From: an uncultured Bacteroidales bacterium | GTDB taxonomy: Bacteria > Bacteroidota > Bacteroidia > Bacteroidales > Muribaculaceae | Length of the DNA stretch: 64,000 nucleotides | NCBI GenBank assembly: GCA_902781045.1 | Contig: CACZHT010000017.1 | Coordinates: 1-64,000 of the forward strand | Direction of reading: 5' to 3' | Part shown: piece after piece, positions 17,177 through 26,768 of the stretch | How the letters are laid out: every line of letters starts with the position of its first letter | How positions within the stretch are numbered: position 1 is the stretch's first letter | The notes under the pieces: model-generated | Databases searched by the model: none | What the model was told of the DNA's origin: nothing | The model's input: only the letters and a program-made list of their open reading frames with translations | Position numbers and translations under genes: made by a program

Positions 17177-20100
17177 ATGATAACTTTCTTCAAAAAGGGG
17201 CGCACGACAGTCTATGCCGTAGACAGCGACCATGCGCTCGACTTGCAAGAGACCCAAAAACTGGAGTGGCTGCTCGATGGCCAGAAACTGACCGAGACGA
17301 CGCTTCATGGCACGTTTGTGGGTCCTCGCCGCGAGATGGTGACTCCGTGGAGCACCAATGCGGTCGAGATTACGCAGAACATGGCGATGACCGGCATCGG
17401 CCGTATCGAGGAGTTCACGACTGCCTCGAGTGCAATGCCTGCACACGACAAGATGCTTCAGCGCGTGTACACGCAACTGGACGGTGACCTGTTCAACATC
17501 ACCCGCCAGCCCGCCCCCATTGTCTATATCGACGACATGGAGCGCTACAACCGTGAGGAAGGCCTGGCACTGAGCGACGAGGAGATTGCCTACCTCAAGG
17601 AGCTGTCGAGCCGTCTGGGGCGCCCGCTGACCGACAGTGAGGTGTTCGGCTTCTCGCAGGTCAACAGCGAGCACTGCCGCCACAAGATATTTAATGGCAC
17701 TTTTATCATCGACGGCGAGGAAATGCCCGTGTCGCTGTTCAAGCTCATCAAAAAGACCTCGCAAGACAACCCCAACGGTCTGGTGTCGGCCTACAAGGAC
17801 AATGTGGCCTTTGTCGAAGGTCCCCGTGTCGAGCAGTTCGCCCCCCGGCGTGCCGAAGCCCCCAGCGAGTTTGAGGTGCGTGAGATCGACACCGTCATCT
17901 CGCTCAAGGCCGAGACACACAACTTCCCGACAACAGTCGAGCCGTTCAACGGTGCGGCCACGGGCAGTGGTGGTGAAATCCGCGACCGTCTGGGCGGTGG
18001 TCGCGCCAGCCTGCCACTGGCCGGCACGGCGGTGTACATGACCAGCTATCCCCGCACCGAGGTCGACCGCAAGTGGGAGCGCTGCACGATGCCCCCCCGG
18101 CAATGGCTGTATCAGAGTCCCGAGGAGATCCTGATCAAGGCCTCGAATGGCGCGAGCGACTTTGGCAACAAGTATGGGCAACCTCTCATCTGCGGCTCGT
18201 TGCTGACGTTTGAGCATAAGGAAGGCCGCGAGCAGCTGGCCTACGACAAAGTGATTATGCTGGCAGGCGGCGTAGGTTTTGCCAATGCCCGCGATGCCAT
18301 CAAGGGCAGTCCCCAGCCTGGCGAGAAAGTGGTGGTAATGGGTGGTGACAACTACCGCATCGGCATGGGCGGCGGTGCCGTTAGCTCGGTCAACACCGGT
18401 CAGTATGCCGGTGCCATCGAGCTGAACGCCATCCAACGTGCCAACCCTGAGATGCAAAAGCGCGTGGCCAACGTCATCCGCGCCATGTCGGAGAGCGAGG
18501 CCAACCCCATCGTGTCAATCCATGACCATGGTGCCGGCGGTCACCTGAACTCGTTGAGCGAGCTGGTCGAAGAGACCGGCGGGCACATCGACATGTCAGC
18601 TCTGCCCGTGGGCGACCCGACACTGAGTGCCAAGGAGATTATCGGCAACGAGTCGCAGGAGCGCATGGGCCTGGTGGTCGCTCAGCAGGACGTGGCCCGT
18701 CTGCGCCAGGTCGCCGAACGCGAGCGCGCCCCATTCTATGTGGTGGGCGAGACCACCGGCGATGACCGCTTTGTGTTTGAGCAGGCCGACGGCGTTCGCC
18801 CCATCGACCTGGGCATGAAAGACATGTTCGGCAGCTCGCCCCGGACGGTGATGACCGATGTCACCAGCCAACACAGCTATCGTGCGGCGCGCACTCATGT
18901 GCAGAAACTTAACGAGTATGTCGAGACCGTGCTTCAGCTCGAGGCTGTGGCCTGCAAAGACTGGCTGACCAACAAGGTGGACCGGTCAGTGACTGGCCGC
19001 ATCGCCCGTCAGCAGTGTCAGGGTGAGATTCAGCTGCCACTGAGCGACTGTGGCGTGGTGGCTCTGGACTATACCGGCACCAGTGGCATCGCCACATCGC
19101 TGGGTCATGCGCCCCAGGCTGGCCTGATAGACTCGGCATCGGGCTCGGTGTTGTCGATTGCCGAAGCATTGACCAACCTGGTGGGTGCCAACCTCAAGGA
19201 TGGGCTGAAGAGTGTGTCGCTGAGCGCCAACTGGATGTGGCCCTGCCGCAACGAGGGCGAGGATGCCCGTCTGTACCGTGCCGTCAAGGCCTGCAGCGAC
19301 TTTGCCTGTGCGCTGGGCATCAACATCCCCACAGGCAAGGACAGCCTGTCGATGACACAGAAGTATGGCAAGAAGAAGATTCTGGCACCCGGCACGGTCA
19401 TCATCTCGGCCGCCGGGCAGGTGAGCGATGTGAAGAAGACAGTCAGCCCCGTGCTGCAGCGCAAGCAGAGCCACCTATATTATATAGACTTCTCGTGCAG
19501 CGAGCTGGAGCTGGGCGGCTCAGCGCTGTACCAGTCGTTGGGCATGGTGGGCGACAAGGCTCCATCAGTGGCCGATGCCGACCAATTTGCCACGACGTTC
19601 AACATCATGCAGGAGCTGGTGGCCGATGGGCTGCTGCTGTCGGCTCACGATGTCAGTGCCGGTGGCCTGGTGACCACACTGCTTGAGATGACCTTTGCCA
19701 ACACCGCCGGTGGCTTGTCGGTCAATCTGGACGGCTTCGACGAGCGCGACATCATCAAGATTCTGTTTGCCGAGAATCCAGCCCTGGTCATCCAGGTGGC
19801 GAGCAACAAGTGCAACCGTGTGGAGCGCATCATGGCCGAGAGCGGCGTGAAGTTTATCGCCCTGGGCACCCCCAGCGACGAGCGTACCCTGATGATTGAT
19901 CGCGACGGCAAGGAATATATGCTGGGCATCGACTATCTGCGTGACGTGTGGTACCGCTCGAGCTATCTGCTGGACTGCAAGCAGAGCGGCAACAAGCACG
20001 CCAAGGCCCGCTATGAGAACTACAAGAAACAGCCGCTGCGCCAACGTCTTCCCAAGGGGTTCACCGGCCGTGCCGCCGACCTGGGCATCACAGGCAGCCA

Positions 20101-20875
20101 GCACAGCCCCAGCGGCATCAAGGCGGCCATTATCCGCGAGAAGGGCGTGAACGGCGACCGTGAGATGGCCTACTCGCTCTACTACGCAGGCTTCGATGTC
20201 AAGGACGTGCACATGACCGACCTGATGAGCGGTCGTGAGACACTGGATGACGTGCAGATGATTGTGTTCTGCGGTGGATTCTCGAACAGCGACGTACTGG
20301 GTTCGGCCAAGGGCTGGGCCAGCGGCTTTGTGTGGAACGACCGTGCCCGCCAGGCGCTGGAGCGCTTCTATCATCGCAAGGACACGTTGAGCCTGGGCAT
20401 CTGCAACGGATGCCAAGTGATGATTGAGTTGAACCTGATCAACCCCGAGTACAAGAGCCGGCCGGTGATGGCGCAAAACGACTCACATAAATTCGAGTCG
20501 GCATTCGTCAACGTGACCATTCCTGAGAACCAGTCGGTGATGCTGGGCAGCCTGAGTGGCTCGCGCTTGGGCATCTGGGTGGCTCATGGCGAAGGTCGCT
20601 TTGTCCTGCCCGAGGGTGCCGATGCCTACAATGTGGTGGCCCAGTACAGCTACAAGAGCTACCCAGGCAATCCCAACGGCTCTCCCCGTGGCATTGCTGG
20701 CCTGGTGTCGAGCGACGGCCGTCACCTGGCGATGATGCCCCACCTGGAGCGTGCCACATTCCCCTGGCAGTGTGCCTGGTATCCCGAGGCTCGCCGGATG
20801 GACGAGGTGACCCCCTGGATTGAGGCATTTGTCAACGCTCGCCGCTGGTGCGAGGAGCACAACGAAAAGAAATAA
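17177..20875 (+). CDS. purL: Phosphoribosylformylglycinamidine synthase, large single-chain form
   Basis: The 1232-residue protein is the fused PurL/PurQ type that converts FGAR, glutamine and ATP to FGAM in step four of purine synthesis. Visible features are FGAMS-type ATP-grasp-like blocks (GFSQVNSEHCRHKIFNG near 157-173, the AETHNFPTTVEPFNGAATGSGG substrate loop near 242) and DHGAGGHLNSLSELVEETGG near 452. The class I glutamine amidotransferase domain is at the end (SLGICNGCQVMIEL with the nucleophile Cys near residue 1077). Length matches the E. coli-type enzyme. It is monocistronic-looking, with its own promoter and a hairpin after it. Confidence 0.97.
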   Translation: MITFFKKGRTTVYAVDSDHALDLQETQKLEWLLDGQKLTETTLHGTFVGPRREMVTPWSTNAVEITQNMAMTGIGRIEEFTTASSAMPAHDKMLQRVYTQLDGDLFNITRQPAPIVYIDDMERYNREEGLALSDEEIAYLKELSSRLGRPLTDSEVFGFSQVNSEHCRHKIFNGTFIIDGEEMPVSLFKLIKKTSQDNPNGLVSAYKDNVAFVEGPRVEQFAPRRAEAPSEFEVREIDTVISLKAETHNFPTTVEPFNGAATGSGGEIRDRLGGGRASLPLAGTAVYMTSYPRTEVDRKWERCTMPPRQWLYQSPEEILIKASNGASDFGNKYGQPLICGSLLTFEHKEGREQLAYDKVIMLAGGVGFANARDAIKGSPQPGEKVVVMGGDNYRIGMGGGAVSSVNTGQYAGAIELNAIQRANPEMQKRVANVIRAMSESEANPIVSIHDHGAGGHLNSLSELVEETGGHIDMSALPVGDPTLSAKEIIGNESQERMGLVVAQQDVARLRQVAERERAPFYVVGETTGDDRFVFEQADGVRPIDLGMKDMFGSSPRTVMTDVTSQHSYRAARTHVQKLNEYVETVLQLEAVACKDWLTNKVDRSVTGRIARQQCQGEIQLPLSDCGVVALDYTGTSGIATSLGHAPQAGLIDSASGSVLSIAEALTNLVGANLKDGLKSVSLSANWMWPCRNEGEDARLYRAVKACSDFACALGINIPTGKDSLSMTQKYGKKKILAPGTVIISAAGQVSDVKKTVSPVLQRKQSHLYYIDFSCSELELGGSALYQSLGMVGDKAPSVADADQFATTFNIMQELVADGLLLSAHDVSAGGLVTTLLEMTFANTAGGLSVNLDGFDERDIIKILFAENPALVIQVASNKCNRVERIMAESGVKFIALGTPSDERTLMIDRDGKEYMLGIDYLRDVWYRSSYLLDCKQSGNKHAKARYENYKKQPLRQRLPKGFTGRAADLGITGSQHSPSGIKAAIIREKGVNGDREMAYSLYYAGFDVKDVHMTDLMSGRETLDDVQMIVFCGGFSNSDVLGSAKGWASGFVWNDRARQALERFYHRKDTLSLGICNGCQVMIELNLINPEYKSRPVMAQNDSHKFESAFVNVTIPENQSVMLGSLSGSRLGIWVAHGEGRFVLPEGADAYNVVAQYSYKSYPGNPNGSPRGIAGLVSSDGRHLAMMPHLERATFPWQCAWYPEARRMDEVTPWIEAFVNARRWCEEHNEKK

Positions 20876-20895
20876 TTGAGAATTAAGAACATCTG

Positions 20896-20926
20896 GACTG
20901 CCTCGGGCACAAAACCCGGGACAGTC
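20896..20926 (+). terminator. Hairpin after purL
   Basis: GACTGCCTCGGG and CCCGGGACAGTC form an imperfect 12-bp stem between purL and the YitT-like gene. There is no T run after it, so termination may be partial or the hairpin may instead affect the next gene. Confidence 0.4.
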
Positions 20927-20946
20927 TAGGATTAACTTTAACCCTA

Positions 20947-21897
20947 ATGATTGGTATCAATAGCAAAGAAAAACTGAAGCAAGAGATTATCGCCTACATC
21001 CTGCTCATCGTGGGCAGTGTTTTGTTTGCCGTGGGCGATGTGATGTTTGTCAACCCCTACCTGATGGCTCCTGGCGGCACCTACGGTCTGAGCAACGTGC
21101 TGAACACGGTGTGGCCCTGGAAGATTTCGCTCTACGCCATCTGCATGGATGTGCCGTTGCTGCTGATTGGCACTTGGATCCTTGGGCCGAAATTCGGCAT
21201 CAAGACCATCATCTCGACGATTGTGATATTTGCCGCTACGTTTGTTCTGGAGAGCACCTGGGGCTACAACCCTGTGCTGCACGACGGCGAAATCAGCAAG
21301 GTAGCCGTCGACTCGATGGTACCCATCCCCCACGACGGCGGCTGGTTCCAACCCGACTATTTCCTGAACACGGTTGTTGCCGGTTTGATTTATGGTCTGG
21401 CCATCGGCATGATTTTCCGTTCGGGCGCGACGAGTGGCGGTTCGGACATCATCTCGATGATTCTGCACAAGTACACCAAGATTTCGCTGGGCACCCTGGT
21501 GATGATAGTGGACGGCATCATCACGTTGAGCACACTGGTCGCCTTCGGTGACATCCGCCTTCCCATCTACTCGGTAATCATCATCTTTATTGAGGGCAAG
21601 GTCATCAATCTGGTGGTGGATGGCATGAAGAGCTACCGCACAATGTTTATCGTGACCGACAACATCGAGCCGGTGCGCGACTACATCCTCAACGACATCA
21701 AGCGCGGTGCCACCTGCCTCACAGGCACAGGCCTGTACAAGGGCACCGAGCGCAAGATGATCTATGTCACCCTCGACCGCAGCGACATGCTCAAGCTGCG
21801 CTCGGCTCTTCACCTGATTGACCCCAAGGCGTTTGTCAACATCATGGAGAGCAGCGAGATTCTGGGCGAGGGCTTCCGCGCTCTGCCCGAAGAGTAG
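20947..21897 (+). CDS. YitT/DUF2179-family membrane protein
   Basis: The 316-residue protein has several hydrophobic spans in the first two thirds: ILLIVGSVLFAVGDVMFVNPYL, ISLYAICMDVPLLLIG, TIISTIVIFAATFVL and the glycine-rich GLIYGLAIGMIFRSGATSGGSDII, a YitT signature. A soluble C-terminal DUF2179-type domain (about 225-310) contains GATCLTGTGLYKGTERKMIYVTL. Members are inner-membrane proteins of poorly defined role; transport or export has been suggested. It follows purL by 71 bp and ends at a bidirectional terminator shared with the convergent thioesterase gene. Confidence 0.85.
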   Translation: MIGINSKEKLKQEIIAYILLIVGSVLFAVGDVMFVNPYLMAPGGTYGLSNVLNTVWPWKISLYAICMDVPLLLIGTWILGPKFGIKTIISTIVIFAATFVLESTWGYNPVLHDGEISKVAVDSMVPIPHDGGWFQPDYFLNTVVAGLIYGLAIGMIFRSGATSGGSDIISMILHKYTKISLGTLVMIVDGIITLSTLVAFGDIRLPIYSVIIIFIEGKVINLVVDGMKSYRTMFIVTDNIEPVRDYILNDIKRGATCLTGTGLYKGTERKMIYVTLDRSDMLKLRSALHLIDPKAFVNIMESSEILGEGFRALPEE

Positions 21898-21927
21898 CCA
21901 AAAAATGATGCGTAATATAAAAGTTTG

Positions 21928-21973
21928 ATGAAACAAGTTCCCTGCCCCCAGTCGGGCAGGGAACTTGTTTCAT
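21928..21973. terminator. Bidirectional terminator between convergent genes
   Basis: A perfect 20-bp stem (left arm 21928-21947, right arm 21954-21973) with a CCAGTC loop lies between the YitT-like gene and the minus-strand thioesterase, one base from the latter's stop codon. It should serve both strands. Confidence 0.8.
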
Positions 21974-21974
21974 G

Positions 21975-22442
21975 TCATGGTTCGAGTTCGCAACCGGTGA
22001 ATCCCATCTGCCGGGCGCGGTCGTGGTCGAATGTGCAGTAGGTGGCCTCGCCGTGTGTGCACACCTTGCCCTTGCTGTCGAGCACATCGATGTCGACGGC
22101 GACAAAGTTGCGCATCTGCCTTGCGATGCGTGCCCGCACCGTGACGGTGCGGGCGGTGGTCATGATGGGGCGACGATATTGCATGTTGAGCCTGACCGTC
22201 ATGGCTGTTGTCTGCAACTTGCGCGTGATGAGCCATGCCCCCGTCTCGTCGGCCAGCGTGGCAATGACCCCACCATGCAGTGTGTCAATCCATCCTTGAT
22301 AGTCGGGAGTGGGTTGCCATGTGCCGACCACTTCGTCGCCATCCTCGTAGAAGTCCATGTGCAGCCCGATGGGATTGTCGGGCGCACAACCGAAACATTT
22401 GTATCCCTCCTTGTTGGCCCAGGGATTCTTGATTTTCTTCAT
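21975..22442 (-). CDS. Hotdog-fold thioesterase (PaaI-like)
   Basis: I take the internal ATG at 22442 (MKKIKNPWANKEGYKCFGC) as the start, giving 155 residues; the longer open frame would add 31 residues that run into the promoter region. Hotdog features are visible: GYKCFGCAPDNPIGLHMDFYEDGD, then WIDTLHGGVIATLADETGAW, the conserved helix with the HGG motif of PaaI/acyl-CoA thioesterases, followed by MTVRLNMQYRRPI. The N-terminal CFGC with NPIGLH is typical of small bacterial hotdog proteins. The substrate is unknown; acyl-CoA or acyl-ACP are likely. It is divergent from purH. Confidence 0.8.
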   Translation of the reverse strand: MKKIKNPWANKEGYKCFGCAPDNPIGLHMDFYEDGDEVVGTWQPTPDYQGWIDTLHGGVIATLADETGAWLITRKLQTTAMTVRLNMQYRRPIMTTARTVTVRARIARQMRNFVAVDIDVLDSKGKVCTHGEATYCTFDHDRARQMGFTGCELEP

Positions 22443-22471
22443 TATAGCTGTCGTGTGTAGGATTAGCCCGA

Positions 22472-22479
22472 CAAAAGTA
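22472..22479 (-). promoter_or_regulatory. -7 box of the thioesterase promoter
   Basis: On the minus strand TACTTTTG matches TAnnTTTG, 30 bp before the chosen ATG at 22442. A CAAA on the plus strand at 22496-22499 could be the -33 box with a short 16-bp spacer. Confidence 0.5.
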
Positions 22480-22516
22480 GTCAAAATATTTTTTCCAAAA
22501 AAATTTGCCCCAAAAT

Positions 22517-22547
22517 TTTGTATTGCCGTCGGCAAGCACTAATTTTG
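22517..22547 (+). promoter_or_regulatory. Promoter of purH
   Basis: TTTG at 22517-22520, exactly 19 bp, then TAATTTTG at 22540-22547: a full consensus Bacteroidetes promoter. The purH start is 109 bp downstream. Confidence 0.75.
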
Positions 22548-22655
22548 CAGTGAAATTGCCTGACTGGGCACTGCAACCATCGTTCGATGGCTGCTGTGTG
22601 CTTTTGTCTGGCCATCGCATATAGCTATTATTAAGCACTTTAGGTTAAAATTTAA

Positions 22656-24182
22656 ATGACCGAGACCAAACAAATTAAAACTGCATTAATCTCAGTCTTC
22701 GACAAGGACGGACTGGACGAGATATTAAAAATGCTCAACGCGCATGGTGTGAGATTTCTTTCGACCGGCGGGACGCAGAAGTTCATACAAGAGCAGGGCT
22801 ACGCCTGCGATGCCGTTGAGGATCTGACCGGTTATCCCTCGATTTTGGGTGGCCGTGTCAAGACATTGCACCCCAAAGTGTTCGGCGGCATTCTTGCCCG
22901 CCGCGACAACGAGGGCGACCGTGCGCAACTAGCGCAATACGACATCGCTGAGATTGACCTTGTGATTGTTGACCTGTACCCGTTTGAGGCCACAGTGGCC
23001 AGCGGTGCCGGCGAGGCCGAGGTCATCGAGAAGATAGACATCGGCGGCATTTCGCTCATCCGCGGTGCAGCAAAGAACTTCAACGATGTTGCCATCGTTG
23101 CCAGCAAGGCACAGTATGGCCTGTTGTTAGGCATGCTGCAAGAGCATGGCGACGCTGTGACCACGCTGGCCGACCGCCGAGTGCTGGCCCGCGAGGCATT
23201 CGCTGTGTCGAGTGCCTACGACAGCCACATCTTCAACTACTTTGCCGGCGGCGACGCGACTGCCCTGCGCCTGCCCATCGATGGCCGCAAGTCACTGCGC
23301 TATGGCGAGAATCCTCACCAGCGCGGCTACTACTATGGCGACTTTGAGAGCATGTTCACTCAGCTTCACGGCAAGGAAATCAGCTACAACAACCTGCTGG
23401 ACATCGATGCCGCCGTCAACCTGATTGGTGACTTCAATGACACGACCTTTGTGATCATGAAGCACAACAATGCCTGTGGTCTGGCCACTCGCCCCACTCT
23501 GGTCGAGGCATTCAAGGCCGCCCTGGCCGGCGACCCGGTGAGTGCCTTCGGCGGCGTGCACGTGACCAACCGTCCCATCGATGCAGCCACAGCCGAAGAG
23601 ATGAACAAGGTATTCATCGAGGTGTGCATCGCACCGGGCTACAGCGACGAGGCTCTCGAAATCCTGAAGCAGAAAAAGAACCGCGTCATCCTGGTGATGA
23701 ACGAGTTCACCCTGCCACCCATTACCTGCCGCACGGTGCTGAACGGTGCGCTGGTGCAGGAACGTGACACCCACGTCGAGACCCCTGCCGACCTGCGGCA
23801 AGTGACCACCGCGGCCGTGAGCGACGCACAGACAGCCGACCTGCTGATGGCCAACATCATCGTCAAGCACAGCAAGAGCAACGCCATCGTTCTGGTCAAG
23901 GACCAGATGCTGGTGGGCAGCGGCGTGGGTCAGACCTCGCGCGTCGACGCCCTGCGCCAAGCCATCGACAAGGCCCGTTCGTTCGACCACGACCTGCATG
24001 GTGCCGTGATGGCATCTGACGCGTTTTTCCCGTTCGGCGACTGCGTGAAGATAGCCCACGAGGCCGGCATCGACGCGGTCATCCAGCCCGGTGGGTCGGT
24101 TCGCGACCAGGAGAGCATCGACTATTGCAACGCTCATGGCGTGGCCATGGTGATGACCGGCGTGCGCCACTTCAAGCATTAA
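22656..24182 (+). CDS. purH: Bifunctional AICAR formyltransferase/IMP cyclohydrolase
   Basis: The 508-residue protein catalyses the last two steps of purine synthesis, AICAR to FAICAR to IMP. The N-terminal MGS-like cyclohydrolase domain (about 1-190) starts with KTALISVFDKDGLDEI and has FLSTGGTQKFI and GGRVKTLHPKVFGGIL. The transformylase domain begins near 205 with RYGENPHQRGYYYGD, and contains MKHNNACGLA near 268 and the C-terminal DAFFPFGD and VIQPGGSVRDQE. Length is normal. It has its own promoter and is followed at 64 bp by mreB. Confidence 0.97.
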   Translation: MTETKQIKTALISVFDKDGLDEILKMLNAHGVRFLSTGGTQKFIQEQGYACDAVEDLTGYPSILGGRVKTLHPKVFGGILARRDNEGDRAQLAQYDIAEIDLVIVDLYPFEATVASGAGEAEVIEKIDIGGISLIRGAAKNFNDVAIVASKAQYGLLLGMLQEHGDAVTTLADRRVLAREAFAVSSAYDSHIFNYFAGGDATALRLPIDGRKSLRYGENPHQRGYYYGDFESMFTQLHGKEISYNNLLDIDAAVNLIGDFNDTTFVIMKHNNACGLATRPTLVEAFKAALAGDPVSAFGGVHVTNRPIDAATAEEMNKVFIEVCIAPGYSDEALEILKQKKNRVILVMNEFTLPPITCRTVLNGALVQERDTHVETPADLRQVTTAAVSDAQTADLLMANIIVKHSKSNAIVLVKDQMLVGSGVGQTSRVDALRQAIDKARSFDHDLHGAVMASDAFFPFGDCVKIAHEAGIDAVIQPGGSVRDQESIDYCNAHGVAMVMTGVRHFKH

Positions 24183-24246
24183 GGCTACACGAAAAACAAC
24201 ACATATCATTTCAATCACAACGCCAACTAAAACAAAAACTAACTTT

Positions 24247-25266
24247 ATGGGACTTTTTTCATTCACACAAGAGATTGCGATTGACCTGGGAACGGCCAAC
24301 ACCATCATCATACACAAAGACAAGATTGTCATCGACGAGCCGTCGGTAGTGGCCCTGGACACCAAGAGCGGCAAACTCATCGCCGTGGGCGAACGCGCTC
24401 GCGAGATGCAGGGCAAGGAGAACGAGGGCATCACCACCGTGCGCCCACTCAAGGAAGGCGTGATTGGCGACTTCAACGCCTGCGAGCTGATGATGCGCGG
24501 CTTCATCAAGAAAGTCAGCGCCAAGAACCACTGGTTCGCCCCTTCGCTGCGCATGGTCGTGTGCATCCCCTCAGGCTCGACCGAGGTTGAGATTCGTGCC
24601 GTTCGCGACTCGAGCGAGCATGCCGGTGGGCGTGACGTGTACATGATCTACGAGCCGATGGCCGCAGCACTGGGCATCGGCCTGGACGTGCTGGCCCCCG
24701 AGGGCAACATGATTATCGACATCGGCGGCGGCACGACCGAGATTGCCGTGATTTCGCTGGGCGGCATCGTCACAAACAAGAGCATCAAGTGTGCCGGTGA
24801 TGACCTGACCAACGACATCGTCGAGCACATGCGTCGCGCACACAACGTCAAAGTGGGCGAGCGCATGGCCGAGCGCATCAAAATCAACGTGGGCAGCGCG
24901 CTCACCGAGCTTGACAATCCGCCCGAAGACTATGTGGTGCACGGCCCGCACATGGTGACTGCCCTGCCCATGGAGGTACCCGTGAGCTACAAGGAGGTGT
25001 CGCACTGCATCGAGAAATCAATCAGCAAGATTGAGGCTGCCGTGTTGAGCGCTCTGGAACAGACCCCTCCCGAGCTGTATGCCGACCTGGTGAAGAACGG
25101 CATCTATCTGAGTGGTGGCGGTGCGCTGTTGCGCGGTCTGGACAAGCGTCTGACCGACAAGATTGGCATCCAGTTCCATGTGGCCGAAGACCCCCTGCAC
25201 GCCGTAGCCAAGGGCACAGGTGTCGCCCTGAAGAACTACAAGATTTTCCAGTTCTTGAAGCGATAA
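24247..25266 (+). CDS. mreB: Rod shape-determining protein MreB
   Basis: The 339-residue actin homologue polymerises under the inner membrane and guides the elongation machinery. It shows the phosphate 1 loop IAIDLGTANTIIIHKDKIVIDEPSVVAL, phosphate 2 MIIDIGGGTTEIAVISLGGIV near residue 157, and the adenosine loop LSGGGALLRGLDKRL near 285. The N-terminus MGLFSFTQE resembles the amphipathic membrane-binding helix of other MreBs. It is the first gene of the mreBCD-mrdA-rodA cluster. Confidence 0.97.
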   Translation: MGLFSFTQEIAIDLGTANTIIIHKDKIVIDEPSVVALDTKSGKLIAVGERAREMQGKENEGITTVRPLKEGVIGDFNACELMMRGFIKKVSAKNHWFAPSLRMVVCIPSGSTEVEIRAVRDSSEHAGGRDVYMIYEPMAAALGIGLDVLAPEGNMIIDIGGGTTEIAVISLGGIVTNKSIKCAGDDLTNDIVEHMRRAHNVKVGERMAERIKINVGSALTELDNPPEDYVVHGPHMVTALPMEVPVSYKEVSHCIEKSISKIEAAVLSALEQTPPELYADLVKNGIYLSGGGALLRGLDKRLTDKIGIQFHVAEDPLHAVAKGTGVALKNYKIFQFLKR

Positions 25267-25386
25267 GACTGCCCGGACCGAGTTTTTTAGTTTCTGGTTT
25301 TTGGTCATCAGCCTTTGATGTCCGAGCCATGTCTCGGAATACCCAGAAACCGTTCTTGGAATTCGGTGATTGGCTGTTATGCTCTT

Positions 25387-26253
25387 ATGAAGAATCTGCT
25401 GGATTTTTTTGTCAAGCACAGTTCGTGGTTCGTTCTGATTCTCTACGTGATACTGAGTTGTGTGTTGCTGTTCAACAACAACCCCTATCAGCAGAGTGTC
25501 TATCTGACCTCGGCCAATGCTGTGTGCGCCACGGTCTACGAAGGCATGAGCAGCATCACCGACTACTTCCACCTCAAGGGCATCAACGAAGACCTGCAGG
25601 AACGCAATGCGCTGCTTGAGATGCAAGTTGTGGATTTGCGGGCCCAGGTCAATGACCTGAAGATGCAACTGCCCGACACGCTCAAGAGCCAGCCCGTGCT
25701 GCAGCACTTTGACTTTGTCGTCGCCCACGTGATCAGCAACAGCATCGCCCAGACCAACAACTACATCACCATCAACCGCGGCGCGGCCGACGGCATCAAG
25801 CCCGAGCAAGGTGTCGTGGATCAAGCCGGTGTTGTGGGTGTGGTCAATGTGGTGGGCAAGCACTCGGCACGCATCATCTCGCTGCTGAACCCCGACATGC
25901 GTCTGTCGTGCAAGCTGAGCGACAGCGAGTACTTCGGCAGTCTGGTGTGGGAGGGTGGCGACCCGCGGTATGCAGTACTTGAAGAGTTGCCCATGCATCT
26001 TACCTACCAGGTGGGCGACACGGTGCTGACCAATGGATTCTCGACCGTGTTTCCCGAGGGCATCATTGTGGGCACCGTGGCCGGTCCGGCCCACAACGGT
26101 CGTGGCAATTTCCTGTCGCTGAAGGTGCGTCTGACCACCAACTTCAGCCAGTTGAGCACAGTGCGCGTGATCACCAACGACATGGCCGAGGAACTCAAGG
26201 CTCTGGAACGCGGCCCTAACGACACAATCCCAGGAAAGGAGGGCAAGCCATGA
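25387..26253 (+). CDS. mreC: Rod shape-determining protein MreC
   Basis: I place the start at ATG 25387 (MKNLLDFFVKHSSWFVLIL), giving 288 residues, because this is where the usual short cytoplasmic tail and single membrane helix begin. The open frame extends 24 residues further upstream without MreC-like sequence. A coiled coil follows the helix (LQERNALLEMQVVDLRAQVNDLKMQL, about residues 64-90), then the beta-barrel domain (NNYITINRGAADGIKPEQGVV, GVVNVVGKHSARII). MreC is the periplasmic scaffold linking MreB to PBP2 and RodA. Its stop overlaps the mreD start by 4 bp. Confidence 0.93.
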   Translation: MKNLLDFFVKHSSWFVLILYVILSCVLLFNNNPYQQSVYLTSANAVCATVYEGMSSITDYFHLKGINEDLQERNALLEMQVVDLRAQVNDLKMQLPDTLKSQPVLQHFDFVVAHVISNSIAQTNNYITINRGAADGIKPEQGVVDQAGVVGVVNVVGKHSARIISLLNPDMRLSCKLSDSEYFGSLVWEGGDPRYAVLEELPMHLTYQVGDTVLTNGFSTVFPEGIIVGTVAGPAHNGRGNFLSLKVRLTTNFSQLSTVRVITNDMAEELKALERGPNDTIPGKEGKP

Positions 26254-26768
26254 CCAAGATAGCTCTGCAGATGGCCCTGTTGTTTGTGGCTCTGGTGCTA
26301 ATCCAGGTGATGTGCTACAAGATTTTGCTGTTCGGCGTGGCCGTTCCGCTGGTATTCATCTACCTGATTATGCGTCTGCCGGTGACGTGGCACATGAACA
26401 TCACGCTGACGGTGGCCTTTGTCATGGGGCTGATAGTGGACGTGTTCAACAACACGCCCGGCATGAACGCCCTGTGCTGCACGCTGCTGGCCGCCTTCCG
26501 CGAGCCAGTGTTTGCGCTGTTTGTCCCTCGCGAGAACGAGATGAACAACCCCATCCCCTGCGTCGACACACTGGGATTCGGGGCCTATCTGAAATATATG
26601 TCCACATTGGTGGTAATCTTCAGCTCGCTCATCTTTCTGGTTCAAGCCTTCACGTTGCACAACTGGCCGTTGACGCTGATGCGCATCGGAGCCAGCAGTG
26701 CGCTGACCATCATCTTATTACTGGCACTTGACAGTTTAGTAAGCACCCGTCGTGAGAAAAGACTATAA
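26250..26768 (+). CDS. mreD: Rod shape-determining protein MreD
   Basis: The 172-residue protein is almost wholly hydrophobic with about five membrane spans (MALLFVALVLIQVMCYKILLFG, VPLVFIYLIMRLP, ITLTVAFVMGLIVDVFNNTPG, and two later). The span containing GLIVDVFNNTPGMNALC is characteristic of MreD. It overlaps mreC by four bases (ATGA) and its 3' end overlaps the GTG start of the PBP2 gene, so the three are translationally coupled. Confidence 0.93.
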   Translation: MTKIALQMALLFVALVLIQVMCYKILLFGVAVPLVFIYLIMRLPVTWHMNITLTVAFVMGLIVDVFNNTPGMNALCCTLLAAFREPVFALFVPRENEMNNPIPCVDTLGFGAYLKYMSTLVVIFSSLIFLVQAFTLHNWPLTLMRIGASSALTIILLLALDSLVSTRREKRL